Shown here piece by piece: positions 25,874-33,659 of a stretch of 35,722 nt of DNA. The stretch is from Klebsiella pneumoniae (GTDB taxonomy: Bacteria; Pseudomonadota; Gammaproteobacteria; Ga0077536): the NCBI GenBank assembly GCA_945862315.1, contig CAMAXW010000036.1, positions 1-35,722 of the forward strand, given 5' to 3'. A model generated the notes under the pieces. It ran no database searches, was not told where the DNA came from, and was given only the letters and a program-made list of their open reading frames with translations. Position numbers and translations under genes: made by a program. Numbering within the stretch: the stretch's first letter is position 1; each line of letters begins with the position of its first letter.

Positions 25874-26316
25874 GGCGCGCTACCTGCACGATGTGGTTGT
25901 TAGTGCTGAGTGGCGGGCTGTCGGTGTCCGCGGCCGACGATTTGGGCCGCTTGTTTTTCACCCCCGAAGAACGCGCCGCGCTGGACGCTGCAGCGCGGCC
26001 ACCCAGTCTGCCCCCAGCCGCCGAAGTGCCCGCAGCCGCCGGCTTGGTGCCGCGGGTAGTGCCGCCCGCTACCGTCACGCTCGATGGCGTGTTGAGCGGC
26101 CCGGCGGGTGCGGCGCACGTGTGGGTGAACGGCCAAGGGGGGGTGCCGGCCGATTTGCCCGCGCTCACCGGTGGTAGCGCGCGTCTGCAACAGGGGGCGC
26201 TCGAGTTGGACGGCGGCCTCGAGGGGCCGTTGGTGCACCTCAAGCCCGGTCAGACTTACCGTCCGGTGCCAGGCGGTGTGACCGAGGCTGGGCGTCGTAC
26301 GCCGCCACCGCCGTGA
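25870..26316 (+). CDS. mshK: MshK-like periplasmic protein
   Basis: A 148-residue exported protein: signal peptide with likely cleavage after SVSA (about residue 21), then the characteristic DLGRLFFTPEERAALD motif, a proline-rich linker and a small beta-rich domain (VTLDGVLSGPAGAAHVWVNG...). PilP/MshK-type proteins connect the inner-membrane assembly to the secretin. The LFFTPEERAALD phrase is common to such short MshK-like proteins in beta- and gammaproteobacteria. Start is GTG 25870 within the GTGA overlap; the stop again overlaps the next GTG. Function from position and signature; no structure is implied. Confidence 0.72.
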   Translation: MRRATCTMWLLVLSGGLSVSAADDLGRLFFTPEERAALDAAARPPSLPPAAEVPAAAGLVPRVVPPATVTLDGVLSGPAGAAHVWVNGQGGVPADLPALTGGSARLQQGALELDGGLEGPLVHLKPGQTYRPVPGGVTEAGRRTPPPP

Positions 26317-28151
26317 GACGCGTGGGCCACCGCGCAAACCGCGCTGCGCAGCGCGGGGTGGCGGTGTTGATGCTCTTGCTGGCGCTACTGAGTGTGGGGG
26401 GCTATGGGTTGTTGCGAGCGCTTAATCAGAGTCAACAACACCAACCTGCGGCAACCCGCGCGAGTGCTGCGGCGCTGGCCGAGGCACGGCGTGCCTTGTT
26501 GGGTTACGCGGCCAGCTACCCCGACCGCGCCGGGGTGACGAGTCTTACCGCTGGGCCGGGGTTGCTGCCCTGCCCCGATACGCGTTTGGATAACGGTGAT
26601 GTGGCGGGCCAAGCCGATCCGCCCTGTGCGCTGGCGAGCGCGACCGAGACCGGCTTGCTGCCGTGGCGTACCCTCGACATGAATGACCTCCGCGATGGCA
26701 GCGGCGCGCCCTTGTGGTATGCGCTGGCGAATGGCTATCGCAATAACCCCGCCGGGATCCTCAACAGCGATACCTTGGCCGCGCTGCGGCTGGACGATTG
26801 CGCCCCAAGCGGGCGGGCGATCGTGGCCTTGATCTTGGCGCCGGGTAGCGCCTTAGCGGGACAAAACCGCGCCACCACGCTGAAATCACAACGCTATGCA
26901 CCGGCTAACTATCTGGAAACCGCGAACGCCAGTCGGGGTGATGGGTGTTTCGCCAGCGCCCAGAGCGACTTCGCCAACGACACCCTGGCGGTCATCGACC
27001 GTGCGGCCCTCAATCGCCTCATCGAAACCCGCGTGTTGACGGACGTCACGCAGGCGTTGCAGCGTTATTACGCCGACCCGGAGGGTAACGATGTGGCCGG
27101 CCTCGATCCGCTGTGTACCGCCGCCGGGCAGCCTAGCCACTGTGACGACGCGTGGCCGTGGTTGGCCCCTTACGCCAATCCTGCCACCGGCCCCTATGAG
27201 GGGGTGGTGGGCACCCGCGTGGGGCATCTGCCTTTGCGGCGAGTGGGGCTCGATTTCAGCGCGCCTTTTAGTGCGCGCTGGACACTGTTGGGCGGCAGCT
27301 TTAGCGCCACTGGGGCGCTGCCACCGAGTGAGGTTTGCGTGCGCAATAGTGCGGCGCTGTGCCGGGTGCAGCCCGCTGGTTTTCTGGGAGCGCTGAGCCT
27401 CAGCGGCGATCTCGTGGCCGCCAGCAGCGGGCATTGCCGTTGGCTGGGCGGGTCTGCGCTGCGCTGCGTGGCGATGTTGGAGTGGGCTGATCCGGGTGGT
27501 TCCGGGAATACCCTTGTGCGCAGCTATACGCTGGAGTTCAGTGGTTTGCCCCGCCGTATCCTAGGTCCTACGGCGCTGTTGCCCCGGCGCGAGAGCACCA
27601 CGTTGGGCCCCGGCGCACTGCCCGTCGGGGCGAGCTTAATCCTCACGCTCAGCGACACGCTGCGCGCCAGTAACGGTGGCGTTCAGATTTTGGGTGAGAG
27701 CCGGCTAAGCCTGCTCGCTGGTGCGGCGCTGACGCAGTTTGACCTCGTGGGGGTGCCCTTGGATCTGGAAGTCGACGACGACCATCTGCTCGATCCCAGC
27801 ACCCGCCGCTCGCCGGGTGAGTTGCCCGCGTGGTTCACCGCCAATGCGTGGCAACAGTTTGTGGTGGTGGCTTATGCGGCTGCCCACAGCCCGGGTAATC
27901 CCGCGTCCAACTGCACGCCCGCCGTGGATTGTTTGTGGATTGAGCGAACACCCGCCGTGGGTCAGCCATCGATTGCCAACGACGTCCCCGGTTTGGTGTT
28001 ACTCGCGGGGGCGTTGCTGCCCGGCCAAACGCGCCCCGGCAGCACCCCGGCGGCGTGGTTTGATGCGGACAACGCCCAGCTGGGCAGCCATTACACGGCC
28101 CGCTCGCCCGACGCCACTTTTAACGATCGCCTGCGGAGACTCGCCCCATGA
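26313..28151 (+). CDS. Large PilX/GspK-like minor pilin-related protein
   Basis: A 612-residue protein with a type IV pilin-like N-terminus: QRG followed by VAVLMLLLALLSVGGYGLL (from residue 16), a hydrophobic helix without glutamate at mature position 5, as in PilX and GspK. The following region GYAASYP...LLPCPDT (about 60-90), a GLLPW block and Cys pairs resemble the next gene's pilin, so the two are diverged relatives in their first 150 residues. The remainder, about 450 residues, is beta-rich (for example LSLSGDLVAASSGHC), probably an extracellular tip or adhesive part comparable in size to MshQ. I do not recognise that domain. GTG at 26313 overlaps mshK; the TGA overlaps the next gene's ATG. 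Confidence 0.68.
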   Translation: MRRVGHRANRAAQRGVAVLMLLLALLSVGGYGLLRALNQSQQHQPAATRASAAALAEARRALLGYAASYPDRAGVTSLTAGPGLLPCPDTRLDNGDVAGQADPPCALASATETGLLPWRTLDMNDLRDGSGAPLWYALANGYRNNPAGILNSDTLAALRLDDCAPSGRAIVALILAPGSALAGQNRATTLKSQRYAPANYLETANASRGDGCFASAQSDFANDTLAVIDRAALNRLIETRVLTDVTQALQRYYADPEGNDVAGLDPLCTAAGQPSHCDDAWPWLAPYANPATGPYEGVVGTRVGHLPLRRVGLDFSAPFSARWTLLGGSFSATGALPPSEVCVRNSAALCRVQPAGFLGALSLSGDLVAASSGHCRWLGGSALRCVAMLEWADPGGSGNTLVRSYTLEFSGLPRRILGPTALLPRRESTTLGPGALPVGASLILTLSDTLRASNGGVQILGESRLSLLAGAALTQFDLVGVPLDLEVDDDHLLDPSTRRSPGELPAWFTANAWQQFVVVAYAAAHSPGNPASNCTPAVDCLWIERTPAVGQPSIANDVPGLVLLAGALLPGQTRPGSTPAAWFDADNAQLGSHYTARSPDATFNDRLRRLAP

Positions 28152-28960
28152 ACGAACGCCCGCGGCTTGCTGGGTCGGCCGCCCTCGGTGGCTTCACCTT
28201 GGTGGAAATGGCGGTGGTGCTGTTGATTCTGGGGCTGCTAGTGGCGGGTGCGATCGGTCCGCTGGAAACGCAGCTGGAAGCCCGCGACCGCGCTGCGGCG
28301 CTGACCCTGCTGGAGCGTGCTCGGGATGCGCTGTACGGCTATGCGGTGACGCACGGACGGCTGCCTTGCCCCGATACCGATGGTGATGGTCGACCTAACC
28401 CCGCCTTCGATCCCGCTAATAAGCTCACCGCCACCTGTACCGGCGTCACGGGTTTCTTGCCGTGGGTAGAGCTGGGCGTGGAGGGCGGTGACCCGTGGGG
28501 TAATCGGCTGAGCTATCGCCTCACCAGCCCGCGTTTTGCGTGGGCCGATGCCGATGGCCTGTGCAACGGCAACACCACCGGGGAACTGGATTTGTGTGCG
28601 CAAGGCGGCATTGCGGTTCACAGCCGGGGCGACAATCCCGCAACCAACGGCACGCTAGAAGGTAAGTTTGATTTCACCGCGGCTGATGATGTGCCGGCGA
28701 TCGTGCTGTCGCATGGCCGTAACGGTGCGGGTGCCACGACTTTGGGCGGCGCGTTGCGCGCGGCCCCGCTGGGGATCGACGAGCAAGACAACGCCAACGC
28801 GGATGCGCGCTTTATGTTGCGGGGCTATACGCGGGGTGACCGCGAGTGCCGCGACGCTGGCGCGGAAACGACACCACTGTGTGAGTTCGACGACCTCGGC
28901 GTGTGGTTGTCGCCCACGGTGCTCAACGAGCGCCTAGTCTCCGCGCAGCGTTTGCCGTGA
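28148..28960 (+). CDS. Prepilin-type protein with LPCPD domain
   Basis: A 270-residue prepilin. The class III signal is GG|FTLVEMAVVLLILGLL with cleavage after Gly15 and Glu at mature position 5, so it should be processed by PilD-type peptidase. After the helix comes RDALYGYAVTHGRLPCPDTD, then a GDPWGNRLSYRL block seen in many proteobacterial pseudopilins. Three or more Cys pairs suggest extracellular disulfides. An aspartate/asparagine-rich DGDGRPNPAFDPAN loop might bind calcium, by analogy only. It is the last gene of the overlapping run that starts with metF. Whether it is a major pseudopilin or a minor tip protein is unclear; its size favours minor. Confidence 0.82.
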   Translation: MNERPRLAGSAALGGFTLVEMAVVLLILGLLVAGAIGPLETQLEARDRAAALTLLERARDALYGYAVTHGRLPCPDTDGDGRPNPAFDPANKLTATCTGVTGFLPWVELGVEGGDPWGNRLSYRLTSPRFAWADADGLCNGNTTGELDLCAQGGIAVHSRGDNPATNGTLEGKFDFTAADDVPAIVLSHGRNGAGATTLGGALRAAPLGIDEQDNANADARFMLRGYTRGDRECRDAGAETTPLCEFDDLGVWLSPTVLNERLVSAQRLP

Positions 28961-29292
28961 GCGCGCCTGGTTTTTTTACCCACGGCATGCCGCTGAGCGC
29001 GCAGCGGCTAGGCCAACCCCGCCGCGCGTCCACCGGCTTGGGGTGTTGAGGCATGCGCATCACGATGCGCACTGGCTGCGCAGGATTTTCTGGCGGCGTT
29101 CTGGCGGTGGTGGCGGTTGCACGTGAGCGCCACGCGTTGGTGCCGAACAGGTGTTGAATGGCCGGCGCGCGCTGGCGCGCAAGACCATCCTCACCGCGCG
29201 CGCCTTGGCGCTGGACGGCGCGTTAGCGACAGCGCGCGGCGGCTTGCGCTAGGCTCAGGCCACGCCGAACCCGGCACTTAGGAATTCCCGCC
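28961..29292. other. 332-bp gap after the pilin operon
   Basis: No convincing gene. A seven-T run at 28971-28977 follows a weak GC stem (CGCGC at 28942-28946 with GCGCG at 28961-28965), a possible but poor intrinsic terminator for the upstream operon. A short perfect palindrome TGCGCATC-AC-GATGCGCA lies at 29054-29071. A frame ending at about 29252 has alanine/arginine-rich, weakly protein-like composition without a start and may be debris. No sigma-54 type -24/-12 element with correct spacing was found for the permease gene. Confidence 0.5.
29054..29071. repeat. Short perfect palindrome
   Basis: TGCGCATC and GATGCGCA separated by AC, an 18-bp two-fold symmetric site in an otherwise gene-free gap. 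The short loop makes a protein-binding site more likely than an RNA hairpin. It lies 222 bp upstream of the permease start. Confidence 0.45.
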
Positions 29293-30069
29293 ATGCCGAC
29301 CGCTTTTCAGCAATATCGCGCGCTCGTCCGTTGGAATCTACTCGAAGTGCGGCGCGCCCGCGTGCTCTGGCTGGTGTTGGGCGTGATGCTGGGCGCGGGC
29401 TTGGCTGCTGGGTTTATCGGTGCGCTGGCGTTGGGCGAAGCGGCGGCCCAGCGGGTGGTGATCTACGCTGGACTGGTGCGGCCCGGCTTGGCCGCGGTGG
29501 TCGTGTTGGTGGTGGTGGCGAGCCTGGTACGCGAACAAGCCGATCGCACCGTGGAACTCTTGCTCATGCGGCCACTGTCACGACCCGTGTGGTATCTCGC
29601 GCGGCTCCTCAGCTATCTTCTGGTGGTGGTTTTGGCGGCCGCCTTGGCGGCGCTACCCCTGTGCTGGGCCACACCCCTCGTCAACGTCTTATTTTGGGCG
29701 CTCGCACTCAGTTGCGAACTGGCGCTACTCACTGCGCTGGCCCTCGCTTGTGCGGTGAGTTTGGCCCAGATGCCGGGTGCGGTGGCCGCCACCGCGGCGT
29801 TTTATGTGTTGGCGCGCACGCTCTCCACGCTGCTTTTGTTGGCCCACAGCAGCACGCTGGACTTGAGTCAGCCTTTCAATCGCGCCCTCATCGCCACCCT
29901 CACCGGCGTGGCTAGGCTGGTCCCGGATTTTTCCGACTTTGCGGCCAGCGGATGGCTCATTTACGGACTCCACGGCGCCTCACCAGGTTGGATGCTCGCC
30001 CAGAGCGCCCTTTATCTCGCGCTGCTGAGCGTGCTGGGCCTCATCGACTGGCAGCGGCGCAATCTCTGA
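29293..30069 (+). CDS. ABC-2 type transporter permease
   Basis: A 258-residue integral membrane protein with six hydrophobic segments: VLWLVLGVMLGAGLAAGFIG, then LAAVVVLVVVASLV, LLVVVLAAALAALPLC, a double segment about 135-175 and a last one near 235-252. The motif REQADRTVELLLMRPLSR between the second and third segments, with the coupling helix preceding it, is typical of ABC-2 permeases of the NosY/GldF type. Its likely partner ATPase is encoded 1.6 kb downstream, at 31644, with a helical-repeat gene and a prepilin gene in between. Substrate unknown. It ends one base before the next gene. Confidence 0.82.
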   Translation: MPTAFQQYRALVRWNLLEVRRARVLWLVLGVMLGAGLAAGFIGALALGEAAAQRVVIYAGLVRPGLAAVVVLVVVASLVREQADRTVELLLMRPLSRPVWYLARLLSYLLVVVLAAALAALPLCWATPLVNVLFWALALSCELALLTALALACAVSLAQMPGAVAATAAFYVLARTLSTLLLLAHSSTLDLSQPFNRALIATLTGVARLVPDFSDFAASGWLIYGLHGASPGWMLAQSALYLALLSVLGLIDWQRRNL

Positions 30070-30070
30070 T

Positions 30071-30805
30071 ATGGCCACCCAGCGTCCTTGGCGCGAAGTG
30101 CCCCGACTGCTGCCGGGGTTGCTGGGTTTGCTATTGCTAACACTGTGCCTGAGCCATAGCCGAGACAGCGTGCGTGGTGGCACGGCCCGGGCGTTGCCCG
30201 CCGCGCCCACGACCGCGTGGTTGGAATTTCTCGGCGGTGGGGATTCGGTGTTGGCTGCTCGTTTACTGATGGTGTGGCTGCAGGCGTTCGATACTCAGCC
30301 AGGCCTTAGCCTGCCGCTGGCGGCGCTCGATTACGCACAAGTGGAAGCTTGGCTCGCGCAGGCCTTACTGCTCGACCCGCGCGCGCAGTCGCCTTTACTG
30401 GCCGCCAGCCGCCTTTATAGCCAAGTCCCGGACCCGGTGCGGGTGGCGCGGATGCTCGATTTTGTCCACGCGCAGTTTGCCCGTGATCCGGCGCGGCGCT
30501 GGCCGTGGTTGGCGCATGCGGTGTGGGTGGCTCAGCATCGGCTGCGCGATGCCGCGCGCGCGCAGCGCTACGCCCACACGCTGAGTGTAGCGAGCGACCC
30601 GGCTATTCCCGCGTGGGCCCAACAAATGGAAATTTTTGTGTTGGAGGGGACTGGCGAGGTGGCCCGCGCCCGGGTGCTGTTAACCCAACTATTGGCCAGC
30701 GGCACGGTACGGGATGCCCGCGAGTACGCTTTTCTGAGCCAGCGCCTAGCCCAAATGTTGCCGGCCGAAAAACCTGTTGGAGTATCGTCAGAGGTGTTGA
30801 AATGA
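30071..30805 (+). CDS. Membrane-anchored helical-repeat (TPR-like) protein
   Basis: A 244-residue protein with an N-terminal hydrophobic segment LLPGLLGLLLLTLCLS (about 13-28; signal anchor, not lipobox) followed by all-helical periplasmic sequence in TPR-like pairs: GGDSVLAARLLMVWLQAFD, LDYAQVEAWLAQALLLDP, WPWLAHAVWVAQHRL and QQMEIFVLEGTGEVARARVL. I recall similar proteins next to ABC permeases and pilin genes in betaproteobacteria, but no function is assigned. The ATG at 30071 is one base after the permease stop, so the two are surely cotranslated. It may be the periplasmic partner of the transporter. Confidence 0.7.
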   Translation: MATQRPWREVPRLLPGLLGLLLLTLCLSHSRDSVRGGTARALPAAPTTAWLEFLGGGDSVLAARLLMVWLQAFDTQPGLSLPLAALDYAQVEAWLAQALLLDPRAQSPLLAASRLYSQVPDPVRVARMLDFVHAQFARDPARRWPWLAHAVWVAQHRLRDAARAQRYAHTLSVASDPAIPAWAQQMEIFVLEGTGEVARARVLLTQLLASGTVRDAREYAFLSQRLAQMLPAEKPVGVSSEVLK

Positions 30806-30861
30806 TGACGCTTTACAGCGCTCAACGCGCAAATTTGCCCCTAAAACAGCACGCCGCTAGT

Positions 30862-30876
30862 TGGCTCGAATCCTGC
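30862..30876 (+). promoter_or_regulatory. Sigma-54 promoter upstream of the prepilin gene
   Basis: TGGCTCGAATCCTGC matches the -24/-12 consensus TGGCACGN4TTGC at nine of eleven fixed positions, with the invariant GG (30863-30864) and GC (30875-30876) exactly 10 bp apart. It lies in the only sizeable gap between the helical-repeat and prepilin genes; transcription would start near 30888, 26 bp before the prepilin ATG. The sigma-54 activator encoded at 15680 in the same locus is the natural partner. No upstream activator site could be named. Confidence 0.75.
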
Positions 30877-30913
30877 TGATACACTGGCATTACACTCACG
30901 GGACAACGCCCCC

Positions 30914-31627
30914 ATGTCACGCATCTACGCACAACGCGGGTTCACGCTGGTCGAAATTGCCATCGTGCTGGTCATCATCGGGCTGCTGCTGGGCGGCATC
31001 CTCAAAGGGCAGGAACTCATCACGAGTGCTCGCGTACGCAATCTCGCCGACCAAAATTCTGGTATTCAGGCGGCCTATTACGGTTTTATCGATCGCTATC
31101 GCCAAGTGCCCGGCGATTGGCCCGCGATCAACGCCGCCCAAGCCATTCCCGGAGTGACCACCGGTGGTAATGCTAACGGCCGTCTGGATGCCGCGGGGGG
31201 TAGCGAGTGGACCGAGTCGCTCGCGCTGTGGGAACAACTCTCTAAAAGCGGTTTTATTCAGGGCCATTTTGTGGGCGGTACCGGCGCGCCCTCGGCGGCC
31301 GAGACGGATCGCGCCCCGCGCAATGCGTTCAACGGCTTCGTGATGCTGTATCGCACCGACGATTATTTTGATGTGTCCTCGGCACCCAGCGAGCGGCTCA
31401 ATCTGGTTTTGGGGCGCGGCATCCCGGTGAATGTCATTCGCGAACTCGACCTCAAAATCGATGACGGTTTTCCGCAAACTGGGGTGATGCGGCAGGCCCG
31501 AACGGGTGGCGCGAAGTTGGGCGAACTGGGGCAATCTAGCGCCAGCTGCGCGGACAGCAGTGCGGATCCCGACATCTGGCATATCGCCGCCAATGCGCAA
31601 GACTGCAACGCGGTGTATCTCTACTAG
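30914..31627 (+). CDS. Prepilin (type IV pilin-like), sigma-54-driven
   Basis: A 237-residue prepilin with a textbook class III leader: MSRIYAQRG|FTLVEIAIVLVIIGLL, short basic leader, cleavage after Gly9 and Glu at mature 5. The helix continues to GGILKGQELI, followed by a globular part (about 190 residues) with a predicted disulfide near the C-terminus (SC...DC, Cys residues in the last 35). PGDWPAIN and GGNANGRLDAAGGSEW resemble loops of GspG/PilA-like pilins. At 200-plus residues it is larger than PilA but carries the best pilin features in the window, and its own sigma-54 promoter suggests high, regulated expression; it could be the major pilin of the system. 16 bp separate it from the ABC ATPase gene. 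Confidence 0.87.
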   Translation: MSRIYAQRGFTLVEIAIVLVIIGLLLGGILKGQELITSARVRNLADQNSGIQAAYYGFIDRYRQVPGDWPAINAAQAIPGVTTGGNANGRLDAAGGSEWTESLALWEQLSKSGFIQGHFVGGTGAPSAAETDRAPRNAFNGFVMLYRTDDYFDVSSAPSERLNLVLGRGIPVNVIRELDLKIDDGFPQTGVMRQARTGGAKLGELGQSSASCADSSADPDIWHIAANAQDCNAVYLY

Positions 31628-31643
31628 TGCGCTTAAGCTCGCT

Positions 31644-32384
31644 GTGACTGCCGCGCTCAGCTTAAGCCAGGTGTGTTTGCGGTATGGCGCCCGTGTCGCG
31701 CTCCATGAGGTGTCGCTAGAGATTCCGCAAGGCGCAGCCGTGGCGCTGTTAGGGGTGAACGGTGCGGGTAAGTCCACACTCCTCCGCGCCATCCTCGATC
31801 TGGTCGGCATCGATTCCGGCACCATTAGCATCTACCAACGCAGCCATCGCGAACCCTCGGCGCGGCGCGCGTTGGCGGGTCTGGGCGAGGTTTTTACCCC
31901 GCCGCGCTACGCGACCGGTCGCGAATTTTTAAGCCTGCTCTGTCATTTACACGGCAAGGACTACCACCCCGAGCACGCTGCACGGGAGTGCCTAGCGCTG
32001 GGGCTCGATCCCACGGCACTGGCACGTCCGGCCCGCGAATACTCCAAAGGGATGGCGCAAAAACTGGGCTTGGTGGCCTGTTTGCTGGTGGCCCCACCGC
32101 TGCTCTTGCTGGATGAACCCATGAGCGGACTCGATCCGCAGTCGCACGCGCTGTTTCGCGCGCGATTACAGGCGCTGCAGGCCGCCGGCACGACGTTGTT
32201 TTTCAGCACCCACGCGCTCGCGGATGTGCCGGTATTGTGCGAGCGGGCGGTGGTGATCCATGCGGGGGCAATTTGTTTTGACGACCGCCTAGATATCTTG
32301 GCGCCGGACGGCGAGATTGAACGGGCGTTCTTAGCGTTACTGGCCCACCAAGCAAACCGCGCTAGCGCCAGCCAACGCGACTAA
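31644..32384 (+). CDS. ABC transporter ATP-binding protein (GldA/CcmA-like)
   Basis: A 246-residue ABC ATPase. Walker A LLGVNGAGKSTLL, signature EYSKGMAQKLGL (the YSKGM form usual with ABC-2 permeases), Walker B LLLLDEPMSGLDP and H-loop STHAL are intact, so it should be active. The likely permease is 29293. The start is uncertain: GTG 31644 gives V-T-A-A-L-S-L-S-Q-V-C-L-R-Y-G, aligning with the usual first strand; longer upstream versions would overlap the prepilin gene in another frame. It sits 16 bp after the prepilin stop, so it should be cotranscribed with it from the sigma-54 promoter, while the permease is upstream of that promoter. Confidence 0.88.
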   Translation: MTAALSLSQVCLRYGARVALHEVSLEIPQGAAVALLGVNGAGKSTLLRAILDLVGIDSGTISIYQRSHREPSARRALAGLGEVFTPPRYATGREFLSLLCHLHGKDYHPEHAARECLALGLDPTALARPAREYSKGMAQKLGLVACLLVAPPLLLLDEPMSGLDPQSHALFRARLQALQAAGTTLFFSTHALADVPVLCERAVVIHAGAICFDDRLDILAPDGEIERAFLALLAHQANRASASQRD

Positions 32385-32447
32385 TTCAGAGGGCTCAAGT
32401 TGGCTGTCAGTGGGCCGCTAGAAAATGGCGCAATTTAAAGGATGGCC

Positions 32448-33143
32448 ATGACAGATCTTCATCCCAAGCTAGTGCAGCTACTTCTCGATACCGTGCCCAA
32501 TGGGTTGGCTCTGAGTGGCGATGACGGCCTATTACAGTGGGTCAATGCCAGTTTTGCGCAAATGCTGGGCATCGATCCCGAGGCGTGCACGGGCAAAAGT
32601 TTGCTCGATATCGATCCCGAAGGTCGTTTGAGCAAGCAGGTGACGTTCCATGCGCTGAGCGGTTATGGCGGGAGCGCGCACCTCCTGGTGCTCGCGCCGA
32701 AGGCGGCCAAGGCCGTGCTGCCTCGGGCGGGCGTGCTGTCTCGGGAGGCCGCCATGCAACGGCTCGAGATCGAAATGTCGCGGAGTCGGCGCTACGAAAA
32801 CCCCTTGTCTTGCGTGTTGATCACCCAACCTGTGACGATCGAACCCCCTGCTGCCGCGCAGTTCGTGTGCTTTCTGCGTGAGCAGTTGCGCTGGGTGGAT
32901 GTGCTCGCTAACTGGACCCCAACCCAGTTGCTGGTGTTGTTGCCAGAAACTACCGCTCGCTCAGCCACCGCGCTTATTCGTAAGCTTGTGCCCATGGCGG
33001 TGGCAGTCACCGGCGAGGGGGTCACTTTGGAATGGGGTGCGAGCACTTGGCGGCGGGGCGACGATGCGGAGCGTTTGGTCGAGCGCGCCGCCCTCAACGT
33101 GACCGGCGCCGCGCGCGCGCTCAAAGTACAGCGTCGTCAATGA
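32448..33143 (+). CDS. PAS protein with degenerate GGDEF domain
   Basis: A 231-residue protein. Residues 1-80 look like a PAS sensor (LLDTVPNGLALSGDDGLLQW with NASFAQMLG), residues 95-225 a GGDEF fold: SREAAMQRLEIEMSRSRRY matches the first helix, RWVDVLANWTPTQLLVLLPET (148-168) the active-site hairpin, and VTLEWGAS with a final ERAAL helix the last strands. At the catalytic signature the sequence is WTPTQ (156-160) instead of GGDEF, so it cannot make cyclic-di-GMP; it may bind it or a partner. The ATG at 32448 is preferred over 32442 because the AAAGGA site (32437-32442) overlaps the first. Its 3' end overlaps the convergent osmC gene by 23 bp. Confidence 0.75.
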   Translation: MTDLHPKLVQLLLDTVPNGLALSGDDGLLQWVNASFAQMLGIDPEACTGKSLLDIDPEGRLSKQVTFHALSGYGGSAHLLVLAPKAAKAVLPRAGVLSREAAMQRLEIEMSRSRRYENPLSCVLITQPVTIEPPAAAQFVCFLREQLRWVDVLANWTPTQLLVLLPETTARSATALIRKLVPMAVAVTGEGVTLEWGASTWRRGDDAERLVERAALNVTGAARALKVQRRQ

Positions 33144-33546
33144 CCTCAAAATCGTGCGTGAGCGTCGCTACTTGCCCCAGCATGATCGACGCTGAGCAAT
33201 ATTTTTCGGCCGAGAGCTGCACCGCGCGTGCTACCTGTGCTGGCTTAAGGTTGGCGCCGCTCACCACAAAATGCACATGAATCTGAGTGAATACTTTGGG
33301 GATTTCCGCCGCGCGTTCGGCGGATACCTCGACCCGGCAATCGCGCACCGGGTGGCGGCCTTTTTGCAGTATCGACACCACGTCGAATGCGCTACAGCCG
33401 GCCATGCCGATGAGCAACATTTCCATGGGGCGCATCCCGATATTACGGCCGCCGGCGTCGGGCGGGCCGTCCAACACGACCGCGTGCCCGCTTTCGGATT
33501 CCCCGACAAACGACACCCCGTCGATCCACTTAACCGTTACTTTCAT
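33121..33546 (-). CDS. OsmC family protein (YhfA-like)
   Basis: A 141-residue OsmC/Ohr-superfamily protein, the YhfA-like branch. The two peroxidatic cysteines are at Cys51 (GMAGCSAFDV) and Cys117 (AEKYCSAS), both with usual contexts, and SGANLKPAQVARAVQLS matches the conserved helix. The family acts as thiol peroxidase on organic hydroperoxides with lipoyl or thiol reductants, but for YhfA relatives the substrate is not established. It is divergent from crp, as yhfA is in Escherichia coli, with 113 bp between the start codons. Confidence 0.9.
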   Translation of the reverse strand: MKVTVKWIDGVSFVGESESGHAVVLDGPPDAGGRNIGMRPMEMLLIGMAGCSAFDVVSILQKGRHPVRDCRVEVSAERAAEIPKVFTQIHVHFVVSGANLKPAQVARAVQLSAEKYCSASIMLGQVATLTHDFEVIDDAVL

Positions 33547-33659
33547 CGCTCACCACCTGCTCGCATCATGGGCGCCATCCGGCGCGAGGTGGCCACTTTA
33601 CCCGCTGCACTGGGTCGGCGCGATGGAGACTGCGTTTTAGGTTCTCCTCCGGGTAGGCC

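Noticed and set aside
32401-32441. Second sigma-54 promoter before the PAS-GGDEF gene
   Set aside because: TTGGCTGTCAGTGGGC has GG-N10-GC spacing but most other consensus positions fail, unlike the site at 30862.
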